DNA from: JAFLUQ01 sp964442035
GTDB taxonomy: Bacteria; Bacillota; Clostridia; UMGS1883
DNA length: 16,500 nucleotides
Reading direction: 5' to 3'
Assembly: GCA_964442035.1 (NCBI GenBank)
Contig: CAYTWZ010000035.1
Coordinates: 1-16,500, forward strand
Below are positions 1 through 8,343 of the stretch, piece by piece; the stretch's first letter is position 1; each line of letters starts with the position of its first letter. Below the pieces are notes generated by a model. That model searched no databases. It was not told the DNA's origin and saw nothing but the letters and a program-made list of their open reading frames with translations. The position numbers and the translations under genes were made by a program.

Positions 1-47
1 TTAGAAAATTAACACATTCCATTTTCCATAAGATTACCCCTGAACTA

Positions 48-76
48 TTGACATTTGCCCCAAAATATAGTAAAAT
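48..76 (+). promoter_or_regulatory. Sigma-A promoter for the aroB-led gene run
   Basis: A perfect -35 hexamer TTGACA (48-53) and a -10 hexamer TAAAAT (71-76) are separated by exactly 17 bases. Transcription would start near 83, leaving a leader of only about 25 bases before aroB. That is too short for a T-box or a leader-peptide attenuator, so control by phenylalanine or shikimate through transcript attenuation is not visible here. Positions 1-47 are AT-rich and show no gene. Confidence 0.85.
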
Positions 77-108
77 AAAAATATCATAGCTAAAAGGATA
101 TGAAGGAA

Positions 109-1155
109 ATGCGAACAATTGACGTCAATATTCCCGGCAGGGAATATACAATTTATATTGAGCGGGGCCTGTTGAACTGCTGCGCTGACATGCTTGAAAA
201 GCTTGTTAAAGGCAAAAAGGCCGCCGTCATTACTGACACCAATGTTGAGCCCCTGTATTACGCCGGGCTTGAAGCCCAGCTCATAAGCGCCGGGGCCCGT
301 CCCTTTAAAATAGTTGTAGAGGCCGGGGAAAACAGCAAAAGTCTGTCCGTCTTTGAAAATGTTTGCGACAGGATTATGGATAACGATTTTTCCCGTAGCG
401 ACTGCGTTGTGGCGCTGGGGGGCGGTGTTGTAGGAGACTTGGGCGGCTTTGTGGCCTCCACGATCCTCAGGGGCGTAACCCTGGTACAGATTCCCACCAC
501 CCTTTTAAGTCAGGTGGACAGCTCTGTAGGCGGCAAGACCGCCGTCAACCTCCGTGCAGGAAAAAACCTTGTGGGTACGTTTTATCAGCCGTCAGTGGTG
601 CTTATTGATGCGGATACCCTTTCCACCCTCCCCAAAAGGGAAATCTCCTGCGGTATGGCTGAGATCATCAAATATGCCGCCATACGTGACGCCGCCATGG
701 GTCAAACGCTTCTTGAGGGGGACTATGATATCATTGATATTATCGCCCGTTGCTGCGAGATAAAGGCTAGCGTTGTGGTAAACGACGAAACCGACAGAGG
801 CGAAAGGATGCTGCTCAATTTCGGCCATACCATAGGCCACGCGGTTGAAAATTTTTACGGTTACGGCACGCTCAGTCATGGGGCGGCTGTGGCCATAGGA
901 ATGTGCGTTATGACCGAATACGGCGAAAAAATGGGTTATACAAAAAAGGGTACCCTTGACTTCATAAAACAGCTTAACGAAAAATACGACCTTCCCACCG
1001 AATGCCCGGATCGTGGCAGGCTGACCGGCGCCGCATCCCATGACAAGAAGCGCACCGGCGACAGCATTCGCATCGTCCTTGTGCGTGAAATGGGGAATGG
1101 TTATTATATCAATGTGGATAAATCTGTTCTTGACGAGATTACAAAAGGAGTCTGA
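109..1155 (+). CDS. aroB: 3-dehydroquinate synthase
   Basis: AroB converts DAHP to 3-dehydroquinate, the second step of the cytoplasmic shikimate pathway, using NAD and a divalent metal. The 348-residue protein has the expected family length. The NAD-binding glycine run GGGVVGD is at 104-110, and the conserved PTTLLSQVDSSVGGKT segment at 129-144. The metal ligands appear as Glu185 (MAEIIKY), His240 (GHTIGH) and His257 (LSHG). I prefer the ATG at 109 because AAAGGA (93-98) lies about 10 bases upstream and the protein then begins MRTIDV, as homologs do. An in-frame ATG at 100 is possible but sits too close to that site. It is the first gene of the packed run and is followed after 3 bases by aroA. 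The function is well supported. Confidence 0.97.
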   Translation: MRTIDVNIPGREYTIYIERGLLNCCADMLEKLVKGKKAAVITDTNVEPLYYAGLEAQLISAGARPFKIVVEAGENSKSLSVFENVCDRIMDNDFSRSDCVVALGGGVVGDLGGFVASTILRGVTLVQIPTTLLSQVDSSVGGKTAVNLRAGKNLVGTFYQPSVVLIDADTLSTLPKREISCGMAEIIKYAAIRDAAMGQTLLEGDYDIIDIIARCCEIKASVVVNDETDRGERMLLNFGHTIGHAVENFYGYGTLSHGAAVAIGMCVMTEYGEKMGYTKKGTLDFIKQLNEKYDLPTECPDRGRLTGAASHDKKRTGDSIRIVLVREMGNGYYINVDKSVLDEITKGV

Positions 1156-1158
1156 TTC

Positions 1159-2331
1159 ATGGAAATAACGATAGAACCCCGTCCCCTTAAGGGAAGTACG
1201 GTAATGCCTCCGTCAAAGAGTTACAGCCATCGTGCTCTTATATGTGCCGCGCTTGGGGGAGGACATGCGCTTAACATTGGGGACAGCGCCGATATCCGCG
1301 CCACAAGGGGCTGTATGGAGGCTCTAAGGACAGGGAAAGTCATGGATGCAAACGAGTCCGGCTCCACACTGCGGTTTTTGATACCTATCGCCTTGGCGGT
1401 AAACGGACGGGTGGAAATCAAGGGCTCTTCCCGACTTATGCAGCGGCCATTGGGGGATTATTTTAATATATTTGAAAAGCAGGGCATAGTATATTCCTTG
1501 GGAAACGATGTTCTCAAGGCCGATGGAAGGCTTATCCCCGGCAGCTTCAGCCTTAGGGGGGACGTAAGCAGCCAATTCATCACCGGATTGCTGTTTGCCC
1601 TTCCGTTGCTCAGTGGTGACAGCGGTATTGATATCACTACGCCTCTTCAGTCAAAGGCCTATGTGGATATGACTGTTCAGGTGCTTGATAAATATGGAAT
1701 TACTGTAAAAGAAACCGAAAACGGGTATTTTGTTCCCGGCGGACAATCATACAAGCCCTTTGATTATACCGTTGAGGGAGATTTTTCGCAGGCTGGTTTT
1801 TTTCTTGCAATGGGAAATGTGGAATGTCTGGGCCTTAATCCCAAGTCCATTCAGGGTGACAGAGCGTCAGTTGACGTGTATCGCTCCATGGGAATGGATA
1901 TCAGAGAGACAGACGGAGGATACATCTCTGACGGACGGGCAGTCAGTCCCGTCACTGTGGATGTAAGTCAGATACCGGACTTTGTGCCTGTGCTGGCCTG
2001 TGTAATGGCTACTGTTAAGGGCGAAAGCCGAATAATCAACGCCGGACGGCTGCGCCTTAAGGAAAGCGACCGTCTCAGCGCTATCACTGCCGAGCTTAGG
2101 AAGCTTGGGGCGGATGTGGAGGAAGGGGAGGACTTCCTTGTTATACATGGCGGCAGACTCCTGACAGGGGCGCACTGCTCCTCACATAATGATCATAGGA
2201 TAGCTATGGCTCTTGCCACGCTTTCCCCACAAGTACAGGGAAAGCTGACCATCAACGGGGCTGAAAGCGTCAACAAAAGCATGCCTGACTTCTGGGACAG
2301 GTTCAGGGCTTTAGGAGGACAGACGATATGA
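1159..2331 (+). CDS. aroA: 3-phosphoshikimate 1-carboxyvinyltransferase (EPSP synthase)
   Basis: AroA joins phosphoenolpyruvate to shikimate-3-phosphate to give EPSP, the sixth shikimate step. The 390-residue protein has the two-domain family length. Visible signatures are PSKSYSHR (18-25, catalytic lysine at 20), ESGSTLRF (66-73), QRPLGD (95-100), DVSSQF (135-140), an aspartate at 274 in IPDF, KESDR (301-305) and NDHRIAM (344-350). The phosphoenolpyruvate loop reads ESGSTLRF rather than the NAGTAxRP form of the E. coli enzyme, so this belongs to a divergent clostridial-type group. The SD AAAGGAG (1144-1150) is 8 bases from the start. Its stop overlaps the aroC start in an ATGA arrangement, which implies translational coupling. 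Confidence 0.97.
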   Translation: MEITIEPRPLKGSTVMPPSKSYSHRALICAALGGGHALNIGDSADIRATRGCMEALRTGKVMDANESGSTLRFLIPIALAVNGRVEIKGSSRLMQRPLGDYFNIFEKQGIVYSLGNDVLKADGRLIPGSFSLRGDVSSQFITGLLFALPLLSGDSGIDITTPLQSKAYVDMTVQVLDKYGITVKETENGYFVPGGQSYKPFDYTVEGDFSQAGFFLAMGNVECLGLNPKSIQGDRASVDVYRSMGMDIRETDGGYISDGRAVSPVTVDVSQIPDFVPVLACVMATVKGESRIINAGRLRLKESDRLSAITAELRKLGADVEEGEDFLVIHGGRLLTGAHCSSHNDHRIAMALATLSPQVQGKLTINGAESVNKSMPDFWDRFRALGGQTI

Positions 2332-3422
2332 GTTCATACTGGGGAAAAAACATAAGGCTGACGGTGTTCGGCGAATCTCACAGCCGGGCTATCGGCGGAG
2401 TGCTGGATGACCTCCCCGCCGGAATTAAATTTGACGAGGAAATGGTTCGGTCTATGCTGGCGCGCCGCGCTACGGGCGTCAGCGGCATAGCTACCGCTCG
2501 GAAGGAACCGGATATTCCCGAGGTGCTGAGCGGTGTGTTCAACGGCAAAACCACCGGTACACCCCTTGCCTTTGTGATATACAACAGTGACCGCCGCAGC
2601 TCCGACTACGCAAATATTGCCCACATTGCCCGGCCATCCCATGCGGATTACACCGGCTTTGTGCGTTACGGCGGCTTCAATGATTACCGGGGCGGGGGTC
2701 ATTTTTCGGGCAGGCTTACCGCGCCCATAGTTTTTGCCGGGGCCGTTGCCGAAAGCTGGCTTGAAAGCCGTGGAATATATACGGCAGTTCACATCAAAAG
2801 CATAATGGATATAGAAGATGAGGGCAAGAGCATTGAAAATATGACCTTTGACGAGGCAAAAGCAATCAAAGACAAGCCGTTCCCAACAATGAGCGACGAC
2901 GCAGGTCAGCGGATGTTTGACCGGGCTATGGAAGCAAAAAACAGACTTGACAGCGTGGGGGGAGTGATCGAATGTAGCATTATCAATTTCCCCGCCGGCT
3001 ACGGTGACCCTATATTCGGAGCCTTTGAAAGCGAACTCAGCCGTCTGCTCTTTGCAATTCCGGCAGTCAAGGGCGTGGAGTTCGGGGCGGGTTTCGGCAT
3101 TACAAAAATGACCGGCAGCGAGGCCAACGACCCGTATTACATGGATGGGGACAAAGTGCGCACCCGCACCAACCACAACGGCGGCGTCAACGGCGGAATA
3201 ACCAACGGTATGCCCATTACATTCAGGGTGGCCGTCAAGCCCACAGCCTCCATATCAAGGCCGCAGCAGAGCGTTGATTTTAAGGAAAGCGCTGACACTG
3301 AGTTGCTTATAAAGGGCAGGCATGATGCCTGCATTACACTTAGGGCGGCAGTTGTGATCGAAAGCTGCGCCGCTTTGTGCGCAATGGATTTTTTGGCAGG
3401 AGGAAAAAAGGTAAATGACTGA
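2328..3422 (+). CDS. aroC: Chorismate synthase
   Basis: AroC removes phosphate from EPSP to form chorismate and needs reduced FMN. The 364-residue length is normal. The N-terminus carries FGESHSRAIGG, with the conserved histidine of the first signature. RPSHADYT supplies the second active-site histidine, RGGGHFSGRLTAP is the clostridial form of the FMN-binding signature, and GGVNGGITNGMPI and GRHDACI lie toward the C-terminus. The first signature reads GESHS where GESHG is usual, and the arginine-rich loop reads RRATGVSG rather than RRxPGxS. These are lineage-type differences and no key residue is obviously lost. The start is coupled to the aroA stop (ATGA), with AGGAGG at 2313-2318. The last 8 bases overlap pheA. 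Confidence 0.96.
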   Translation: MSSYWGKNIRLTVFGESHSRAIGGVLDDLPAGIKFDEEMVRSMLARRATGVSGIATARKEPDIPEVLSGVFNGKTTGTPLAFVIYNSDRRSSDYANIAHIARPSHADYTGFVRYGGFNDYRGGGHFSGRLTAPIVFAGAVAESWLESRGIYTAVHIKSIMDIEDEGKSIENMTFDEAKAIKDKPFPTMSDDAGQRMFDRAMEAKNRLDSVGGVIECSIINFPAGYGDPIFGAFESELSRLLFAIPAVKGVEFGAGFGITKMTGSEANDPYYMDGDKVRTRTNHNGGVNGGITNGMPITFRVAVKPTASISRPQQSVDFKESADTELLIKGRHDACITLRAAVVIESCAALCAMDFLAGGKKVND

Positions 3423-4512
3423 ACTGGAAGAACAACGAAAAATAATAGATGAAATTGATACTCAGCTGGTTGATCTTTTTGAGAAAAGAATGTCAGCCTG
3501 TGAGGAAATCGGAAATATAAAAATGCTTAACGGGATGAAGGTGCTTGACCCCGAACGGGAGCGGCTGGTTCTTGCGGATCGTGTATCCCGTACAAAAAAT
3601 CCCGCTTATCACAGGCTCACGGAGGAATTTTTTAAGTGCATATTGTCCCAAAGCCGCAGGCTTCAGAAGAGTATCATGCGCACCTACGAAAGCGGCAAGC
3701 TCAGCGGACGGGGCGTTTATCAGGGAATAGACGGTTCCTTTGGCAGTGAAGCCGCCGCCGCGGTTTTCGGGGACAACATTTACAACGTAAGGTCCTTTGA
3801 GGATGTATTCCGGGAGGTCGTCAGCGGCAGAGCGGATTTTGGTGTGCTTCCTGTTGAAAATTATTCAACAGGCTCCATTATGGACGTATTTGATCTGCTG
3901 GCCAAATACGAGGTGTATATAGCCGGTGAAACATATGTCGAGGTGCGTCAGTGTCTTGTGGGCACTCATGACTCCGATATAGACAGCATTGTTCAGGTTT
4001 ATTCCCACGAGCAGGGCTTTTTCCAGTGCAGGGAATATCTTTCCGACAAGGAATGGGTTCAGACAAAGCTGATAAACACGGCTATAGCTGCCAAAACAGT
4101 GGCCGAAATGGGTGACCGCACCCGGGCGGCTATATGCTCGGCAAGGGCGGCCGAAATATACGGTCTTAAAATACTTAAAACAAATATCAACTTTGCGGCC
4201 AAGAATCGTACAAGATTTATTATTATAAGCTTGGCCCCCATCACAGACGAAAGCAACAACAAGGTTTCGATAGTTTTTACCCTTCCCCATGTCAGCGGCG
4301 CACTGTTTGAAGCCCTCGGTTTTTTTAAAGAAACAGGACTAAACCTTGTGAAGATCGAAAGCCGTCCCATTGCGGACAAGCCGGGGGAGTACATCTTTTT
4401 TGTGGATCTGGAAGGCAATGTTGGCAAAATCAACGTAAACGCAACTCTTGAAAAGCTTAAGGCATACGCTGTGGATTACCGGTTTCTCGGCAACTACAAA
4501 AAGCTGGGCTAA
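3415..4512 (+). CDS. pheA: Bifunctional chorismate mutase / prephenate dehydratase (P-protein)
   Basis: This protein turns chorismate into prephenate and then phenylpyruvate, the committed route to phenylalanine. Three domains are visible in 365 residues. An AroQ-type chorismate mutase (about 4-85) has Arg8, Arg25, Lys36, Arg48-Glu49 and Gln84 in catalytic spacing. A prephenate dehydratase domain (about 100-272) has GVLPVENYSTGSI and the NRTRF motif at 264-268. A C-terminal ACT domain (about 283-358) has the ESRP motif at 315-318, which in the family binds phenylalanine for feedback inhibition. It overlaps aroC by 8 bases and has AGGAGGA (3398-3404) upstream. No tyrosine-branch gene lies in the window, so the cluster is directed at chorismate and phenylalanine. 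Confidence 0.96.
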   Translation: MTELEEQRKIIDEIDTQLVDLFEKRMSACEEIGNIKMLNGMKVLDPERERLVLADRVSRTKNPAYHRLTEEFFKCILSQSRRLQKSIMRTYESGKLSGRGVYQGIDGSFGSEAAAAVFGDNIYNVRSFEDVFREVVSGRADFGVLPVENYSTGSIMDVFDLLAKYEVYIAGETYVEVRQCLVGTHDSDIDSIVQVYSHEQGFFQCREYLSDKEWVQTKLINTAIAAKTVAEMGDRTRAAICSARAAEIYGLKILKTNINFAAKNRTRFIIISLAPITDESNNKVSIVFTLPHVSGALFEALGFFKETGLNLVKIESRPIADKPGEYIFFVDLEGNVGKINVNATLEKLKAYAVDYRFLGNYKKLG

Positions 4513-4542
4513 AAGCGCCGGCATGAAAGGAGAGCATAACCA

Positions 4543-5841
4543 ATGAAATTTCACTGGAAGGACGATGACCAAAAGTATATCAAGCTGGGCCTTACGGCTT
4601 TTGCTGTAGTTGTGTTGAGCATACTGGCAAATCAAGTGCTGCATCAGCTGCCTATCCTTACAGTTGGTGTGCGCAAGCTTCTTGACTGCCTAAGCCCCAT
4701 ACTTTACGGCTGTTTATTTGCGTATCTGCTTACGCCCCTGCTCAATATTATTGAAAAGCAGCTGTACAAGCTGAACAACCGCTTTTTCAAGAAGGACAGC
4801 GTTCACTCCAAACGCATTATAAGGGGCGTCTGTGTTGTGATCACATGGGGGCTTACGCTGGCTGTTATTTCAGTACTTATCAAGATGGTTATTCCTGAGC
4901 TTATTAGCAGCGTTAACGGCATCATCAGCAATATGCCTAATTACGTAAACAAGCTTACTGCCTGGGTGGGTGCTCTTTTGAAGGACAATCCCGATATCAG
5001 CAACAAGCTTATCGCTCAGATACGCACTTTGTTCGGAGACCTTAACACGCTGATCAGCAGTCTCAGTGACATTATTCCCAATATGAGTCAAATCAGCGTA
5101 TTTATCGGCAATGTTTCTTCAGGTGTTTTTTCGGCTGTGTCTCAGATATTTAATCTTGTGGTTGGCATAATCGTTTCCATATATATAATGAGCGCCAAGG
5201 AGCGTTTTATCTCCCAAAGCAAAAAGCTGCTTTACAGCATATTCCCGGCAGGCAACGGTAACAGAATTGTACGTATCGTAAGAATGGCCCATGTGAAGTT
5301 TGGCGGATTTTTTGTAGGCAAGATACTTGACTCTATCGTTATCGGCATACTTTGCTTTATTCTTCTTTCCATATTTAAGATACCGTTTTCGGTGCTGATC
5401 AGCTTTGTTGTGGGACTGACCAATATTATTCCGTTTTTTGGGCCGATTATCGGAGCAATTCCCAGCAGTATAATTTTGTTGCTGGCGAACCCCATAAAGT
5501 GTCTGTATTTTATTATCATTATTATTGTTTTGCAACAGTTAGACGGCAATGTTATCGGGCCGAAGATAATCGGTAGCTCTACGGGGCTTTCAAGCTTCTG
5601 GGTAATGTTTGCCATACTTGTATTCGGCGGTATGTTCGGTTTTTGGGGTCTGCTGTGCGGCGTGCCGCTGTTCGCGGTGATCTATGATCTTGTTTCGGAG
5701 TTGATCAATCATCGTCTCAAAAATAAATCCCTTCCCACCGATACATTTGATTACCGTACTCTTGACTATATAGATGATAAAAGCAGTAAGCTTGTACATT
5801 TTAAAGAAGAGGATAATAAGGATGTTTCTGAAAATAAATAA
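4543..5841 (+). CDS. AI-2E family (PerM-type) transporter
   Basis: This is a 432-residue polytopic membrane protein of the AI-2E/PerM family. Hydrophobic segments lie near residues 11-32, 46-70 and 95-118, with further segments through the C-terminal half. The family signatures are clear: NIIPFFGPIIGAIPS and QQLDGNVIGPKIIG. Between the third and fourth membrane segments is the long, less hydrophobic stretch usual for the family. The C-terminal ~40 residues are charged and probably cytoplasmic. Members have been linked to autoinducer-2 export, sodium/proton antiport or permease functions, and the true substrate cannot be read from sequence. SD AGGAGA (4528-4533) is 9 bases from the ATG. The gene sits 30 bases after pheA without a terminator and overlaps the next gene by 20 bases. 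Confidence 0.9.
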   Translation: MKFHWKDDDQKYIKLGLTAFAVVVLSILANQVLHQLPILTVGVRKLLDCLSPILYGCLFAYLLTPLLNIIEKQLYKLNNRFFKKDSVHSKRIIRGVCVVITWGLTLAVISVLIKMVIPELISSVNGIISNMPNYVNKLTAWVGALLKDNPDISNKLIAQIRTLFGDLNTLISSLSDIIPNMSQISVFIGNVSSGVFSAVSQIFNLVVGIIVSIYIMSAKERFISQSKKLLYSIFPAGNGNRIVRIVRMAHVKFGGFFVGKILDSIVIGILCFILLSIFKIPFSVLISFVVGLTNIIPFFGPIIGAIPSSIILLLANPIKCLYFIIIIIVLQQLDGNVIGPKIIGSSTGLSSFWVMFAILVFGGMFGFWGLLCGVPLFAVIYDLVSELINHRLKNKSLPTDTFDYRTLDYIDDKSSKLVHFKEEDNKDVSENK

Positions 5842-7714
5842 AGATAAGATTAAGGCTAAGCTTAACCCCAATATGATAGGACTGTTCTTTGAGGACATCA
5901 ATTACGGCGCTGACGGCGGACTTTACGCCGAAATGCTGGAAAACCGATCCTTTGACTTCTTTCCCACAAGGGTCGAACCCTACAATTCGCCCCTGATAGC
6001 TTGGCGCAGTGTGGGTGAGTGCGAGCTTGTCAGCCGTACCCAAAGTCCTATGAACGATACCAATCCCCGCTACGCCCATATTTCGGGGAAGGCCGGTTCA
6101 GGCATCGAAAACCGCGCCTATGAGGGTTGCTACCTTGAGGCAGGTGAGGAATATGAGTTTTCCTTCTATTCACGGGGCAGCTACGGCGGAAAGCTTACTT
6201 TTTCTCTAATAAGCGGTGGCGAGACCGTCGCATCCGCGGAGTTTGACGCCACGCCTCAAGACTGGGAAAGACGCGGCACAGTGGTGACCGCGTCCAAAAC
6301 CGTATACGACGCTGTGCCTCAGATAACGCTTTCGGACGAAGGAGAGCTTGACATAGACATGTGCTCCCTTTTCCCAATAAAGACCTATAACAACCGTAAA
6401 AACGGTCTTAGGGCCGATATGGTGCAGGCGTTGGCTGACGTGAAGCCCGGATTTCTACGCTTCCCGGGAGGGTGCATCGTGGAGGGCAACGGCCTGAGTA
6501 ACCGCTATCGCTGGAAGGATTCCATCGGCCCCATCGAAACCCGCCGGGGCAACTGGAACCGCTGGCAGGACGGGGGAGTTGGTGTTATGGCTCCCGACTA
6601 CTATCAAAGCCTTGGCCTTGGCTTTTACGAATACTTTTTGCTCTGCGAGGATCTTAAGTGCGAGCCCCTTCCCGTGCTCAACTGCGGCATGGGCTGTCAG
6701 TATCAGTGCGAGGAAATCGCTCCCTTAGATGAGCTTGACGAGTACATACAGGACGCCCTTGACCTAATTGAATTTGCCAACGGCTCCGTTGAGACACTAT
6801 GGGGCGCAAGGCGGGCGGAATTAGGCCACGATCAGCCCTTTGGACTTAAATACCTTGCCATCGGGAACGAGCAGTGGGATGAAGGATATTTTGCCCGCTA
6901 CGAGGAATTCCAAAGGATCTTGGCAAAAAAGCACCCGGAGATAATGCTGATTTCCTCATCGGGACCTTACTGCGCCGGTAAGGAATTTGAAAACGCGTGG
7001 GGCTGGTTGGAAGGCAGGGGCAGGGACTTTGCCTATGCCGTTGACGAGCATTACTATGTTCCGGCTGAATGGATGTTAAAAAATACTCATCGCTATGACA
7101 ATTATGACCGCTCCATGCCAAAGATTTTTGCCGGTGAGTATGCCTGTCATCTCAGCGTCGGCCAGCCGCGACCCAACAACCTTAAGGCGGCTCTTGCCGA
7201 AGCGGCAATGATGACCGGCTTTGAGCGCAACGGCGATGTGGTATGGCTTGCGGCCTATGCTCCGCTTTTCGCAAGGGAAAATTTCACCCAGTGGACCCCG
7301 GATTTGATCTTTGTGAACAATCATGAGATTATGCTTACCCCTTCATACTACGTACAAAAGATGTTCGGCAACAGTGTTCCCGACTATGTAACGCGATTCT
7401 CATGCAATTGCGGTGAGAATATGTACATCTCCGCCGGTATGAAGGGGGACGAGGCAATAGTCAAGCTTGTCAATATGTCTGACAAAAAGCGAAAAGTGAA
7501 TTTTGAGTGCAGCACAGGGCAGGCGGAGTATCTTACAGCGGATGGAAGGCATCCCAAGGAGATACTGGAAGCAAAAAATACAATGGAGGAAAAATACAAC
7601 GTGGCGCCGGTAAGTGAAACTTTTAACGGATCGGAATACGAGCTTAAGCCTTTTTCCTTCACTGTTGTGAAATATTTATTAAAAGAACGGAGAAGCGACA
7701 ACTATGAAGAATAA
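5822..7714 (+). CDS. GH51 alpha-L-arabinofuranosidase, cytoplasmic
   Basis: The product should remove terminal alpha-L-arabinofuranosyl residues from arabino-oligosaccharides. It has 630 residues and no signal peptide, so it acts on imported oligosaccharides. The N-terminal sequence NPNMIGLFFEDINYGADGGLYAE matches the family start. A beta-rich insert of carbohydrate-binding type lies about 60-185, followed by the TIM barrel. The acid/base is Glu350 in AIGNE and the nucleophile Glu439 in AGEYA, and a beta-sandwich closes the C-terminus. I chose the ATG at 5822 because GAAGAGG (5806-5812) lies 9 bases upstream and the product then starts MFLKIN, although the frame opens 48 bases earlier. It overlaps the AI-2E gene by 20 bases and the ECF gene by 11. 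No arabinose transporter or isomerase is adjacent. Confidence 0.92.
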   Translation: MFLKINKDKIKAKLNPNMIGLFFEDINYGADGGLYAEMLENRSFDFFPTRVEPYNSPLIAWRSVGECELVSRTQSPMNDTNPRYAHISGKAGSGIENRAYEGCYLEAGEEYEFSFYSRGSYGGKLTFSLISGGETVASAEFDATPQDWERRGTVVTASKTVYDAVPQITLSDEGELDIDMCSLFPIKTYNNRKNGLRADMVQALADVKPGFLRFPGGCIVEGNGLSNRYRWKDSIGPIETRRGNWNRWQDGGVGVMAPDYYQSLGLGFYEYFLLCEDLKCEPLPVLNCGMGCQYQCEEIAPLDELDEYIQDALDLIEFANGSVETLWGARRAELGHDQPFGLKYLAIGNEQWDEGYFARYEEFQRILAKKHPEIMLISSSGPYCAGKEFENAWGWLEGRGRDFAYAVDEHYYVPAEWMLKNTHRYDNYDRSMPKIFAGEYACHLSVGQPRPNNLKAALAEAAMMTGFERNGDVVWLAAYAPLFARENFTQWTPDLIFVNNHEIMLTPSYYVQKMFGNSVPDYVTRFSCNCGENMYISAGMKGDEAIVKLVNMSDKKRKVNFECSTGQAEYLTADGRHPKEILEAKNTMEEKYNVAPVSETFNGSEYELKPFSFTVVKYLLKERRSDNYEE

Positions 7715-8333
7715 AAACAGTTCCAAAATAAGTACGCGCACACTTGTACTTTTCGCATTATTCATTGCCATTATGATGATATTGGCCTTTACTCCTCTTG
7801 GAATGATACCCATTGGTTTTATTAACGCGACAACAATACATATCCCGGTCATTATAGGCGCAATCATACTTGGTCCGAAATTCGGCGCTGCGCTGGGCTT
7901 TGTTTTCGGCGGCATTAGCTGCTGGAATGCTTCCCGTTCCGCCATGCCTACGGCGTTTATTTTCTCACCGTTTGCACAAATACCGGGAACAAACCACGGC
8001 AGTCTTCTTTCGCTGGTGATTGCATTTGTTCCCCGAATCCTTATAGGTATTGTGTCCTATTACGTATATAAGAAGGCTTCGGAGCATATGAAGAATGACG
8101 GCCTTGCAATTGGCTTGGGCGCGTTCTGCGGCTCGATGACCAACACTGTACTTGTTATGGGTCTTATATACTGCCTTTTCAGGGACGCATATGCCGGCGC
8201 TATAGACCTTGGGGGCAAAACCATCGAAGCCATCGTTGGCACTACCGTGATTGTAAACGGAATCCCCGAAGCAATTGTCGCGACGATAATTTCCGTCGCA
8301 GTGTGCAAGGCGTTGAAGAAAGCATTCAGATAG
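7704..8333 (+). CDS. ECF transporter S component (PanT-like)
   Basis: This 209-residue integral membrane protein has about six hydrophobic segments and the features of an energy-coupling factor substrate-binding subunit. A basic, polar N-terminus is followed by segments near 13-30, 45-70, 100-122, 135-158 and 175-200. The stretch around 31-66 (PLGMIPIGFI, TTIHIPVIIGAI, LGPKFGA) resembles the pantothenate-type S components I know from Firmicutes. The specificity is therefore a tentative family resemblance, not a demonstration. It would need the shared EcfA1/A2/T module, which is not encoded here. GGAGAAG (7689-7695) precedes the ATG by 8 bases. It overlaps the GH51 gene and lies 10 bases before the S58 peptidase, suggesting co-expression with both. 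Confidence 0.82.
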   Translation: MKNKNSSKISTRTLVLFALFIAIMMILAFTPLGMIPIGFINATTIHIPVIIGAIILGPKFGAALGFVFGGISCWNASRSAMPTAFIFSPFAQIPGTNHGSLLSLVIAFVPRILIGIVSYYVYKKASEHMKNDGLAIGLGAFCGSMTNTVLVMGLIYCLFRDAYAGAIDLGGKTIEAIVGTTVIVNGIPEAIVATIISVAVCKALKKAFR

Positions 8334-8343
8334 GGTGACAATA

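Noticed and set aside
2334..3176. Long (280-codon) minus-strand frame opposite aroC
   Set aside because: aroC is unmistakable on the plus strand; the opposite frame is His/Ala/Gly-rich shadow sequence with no family resemblance.
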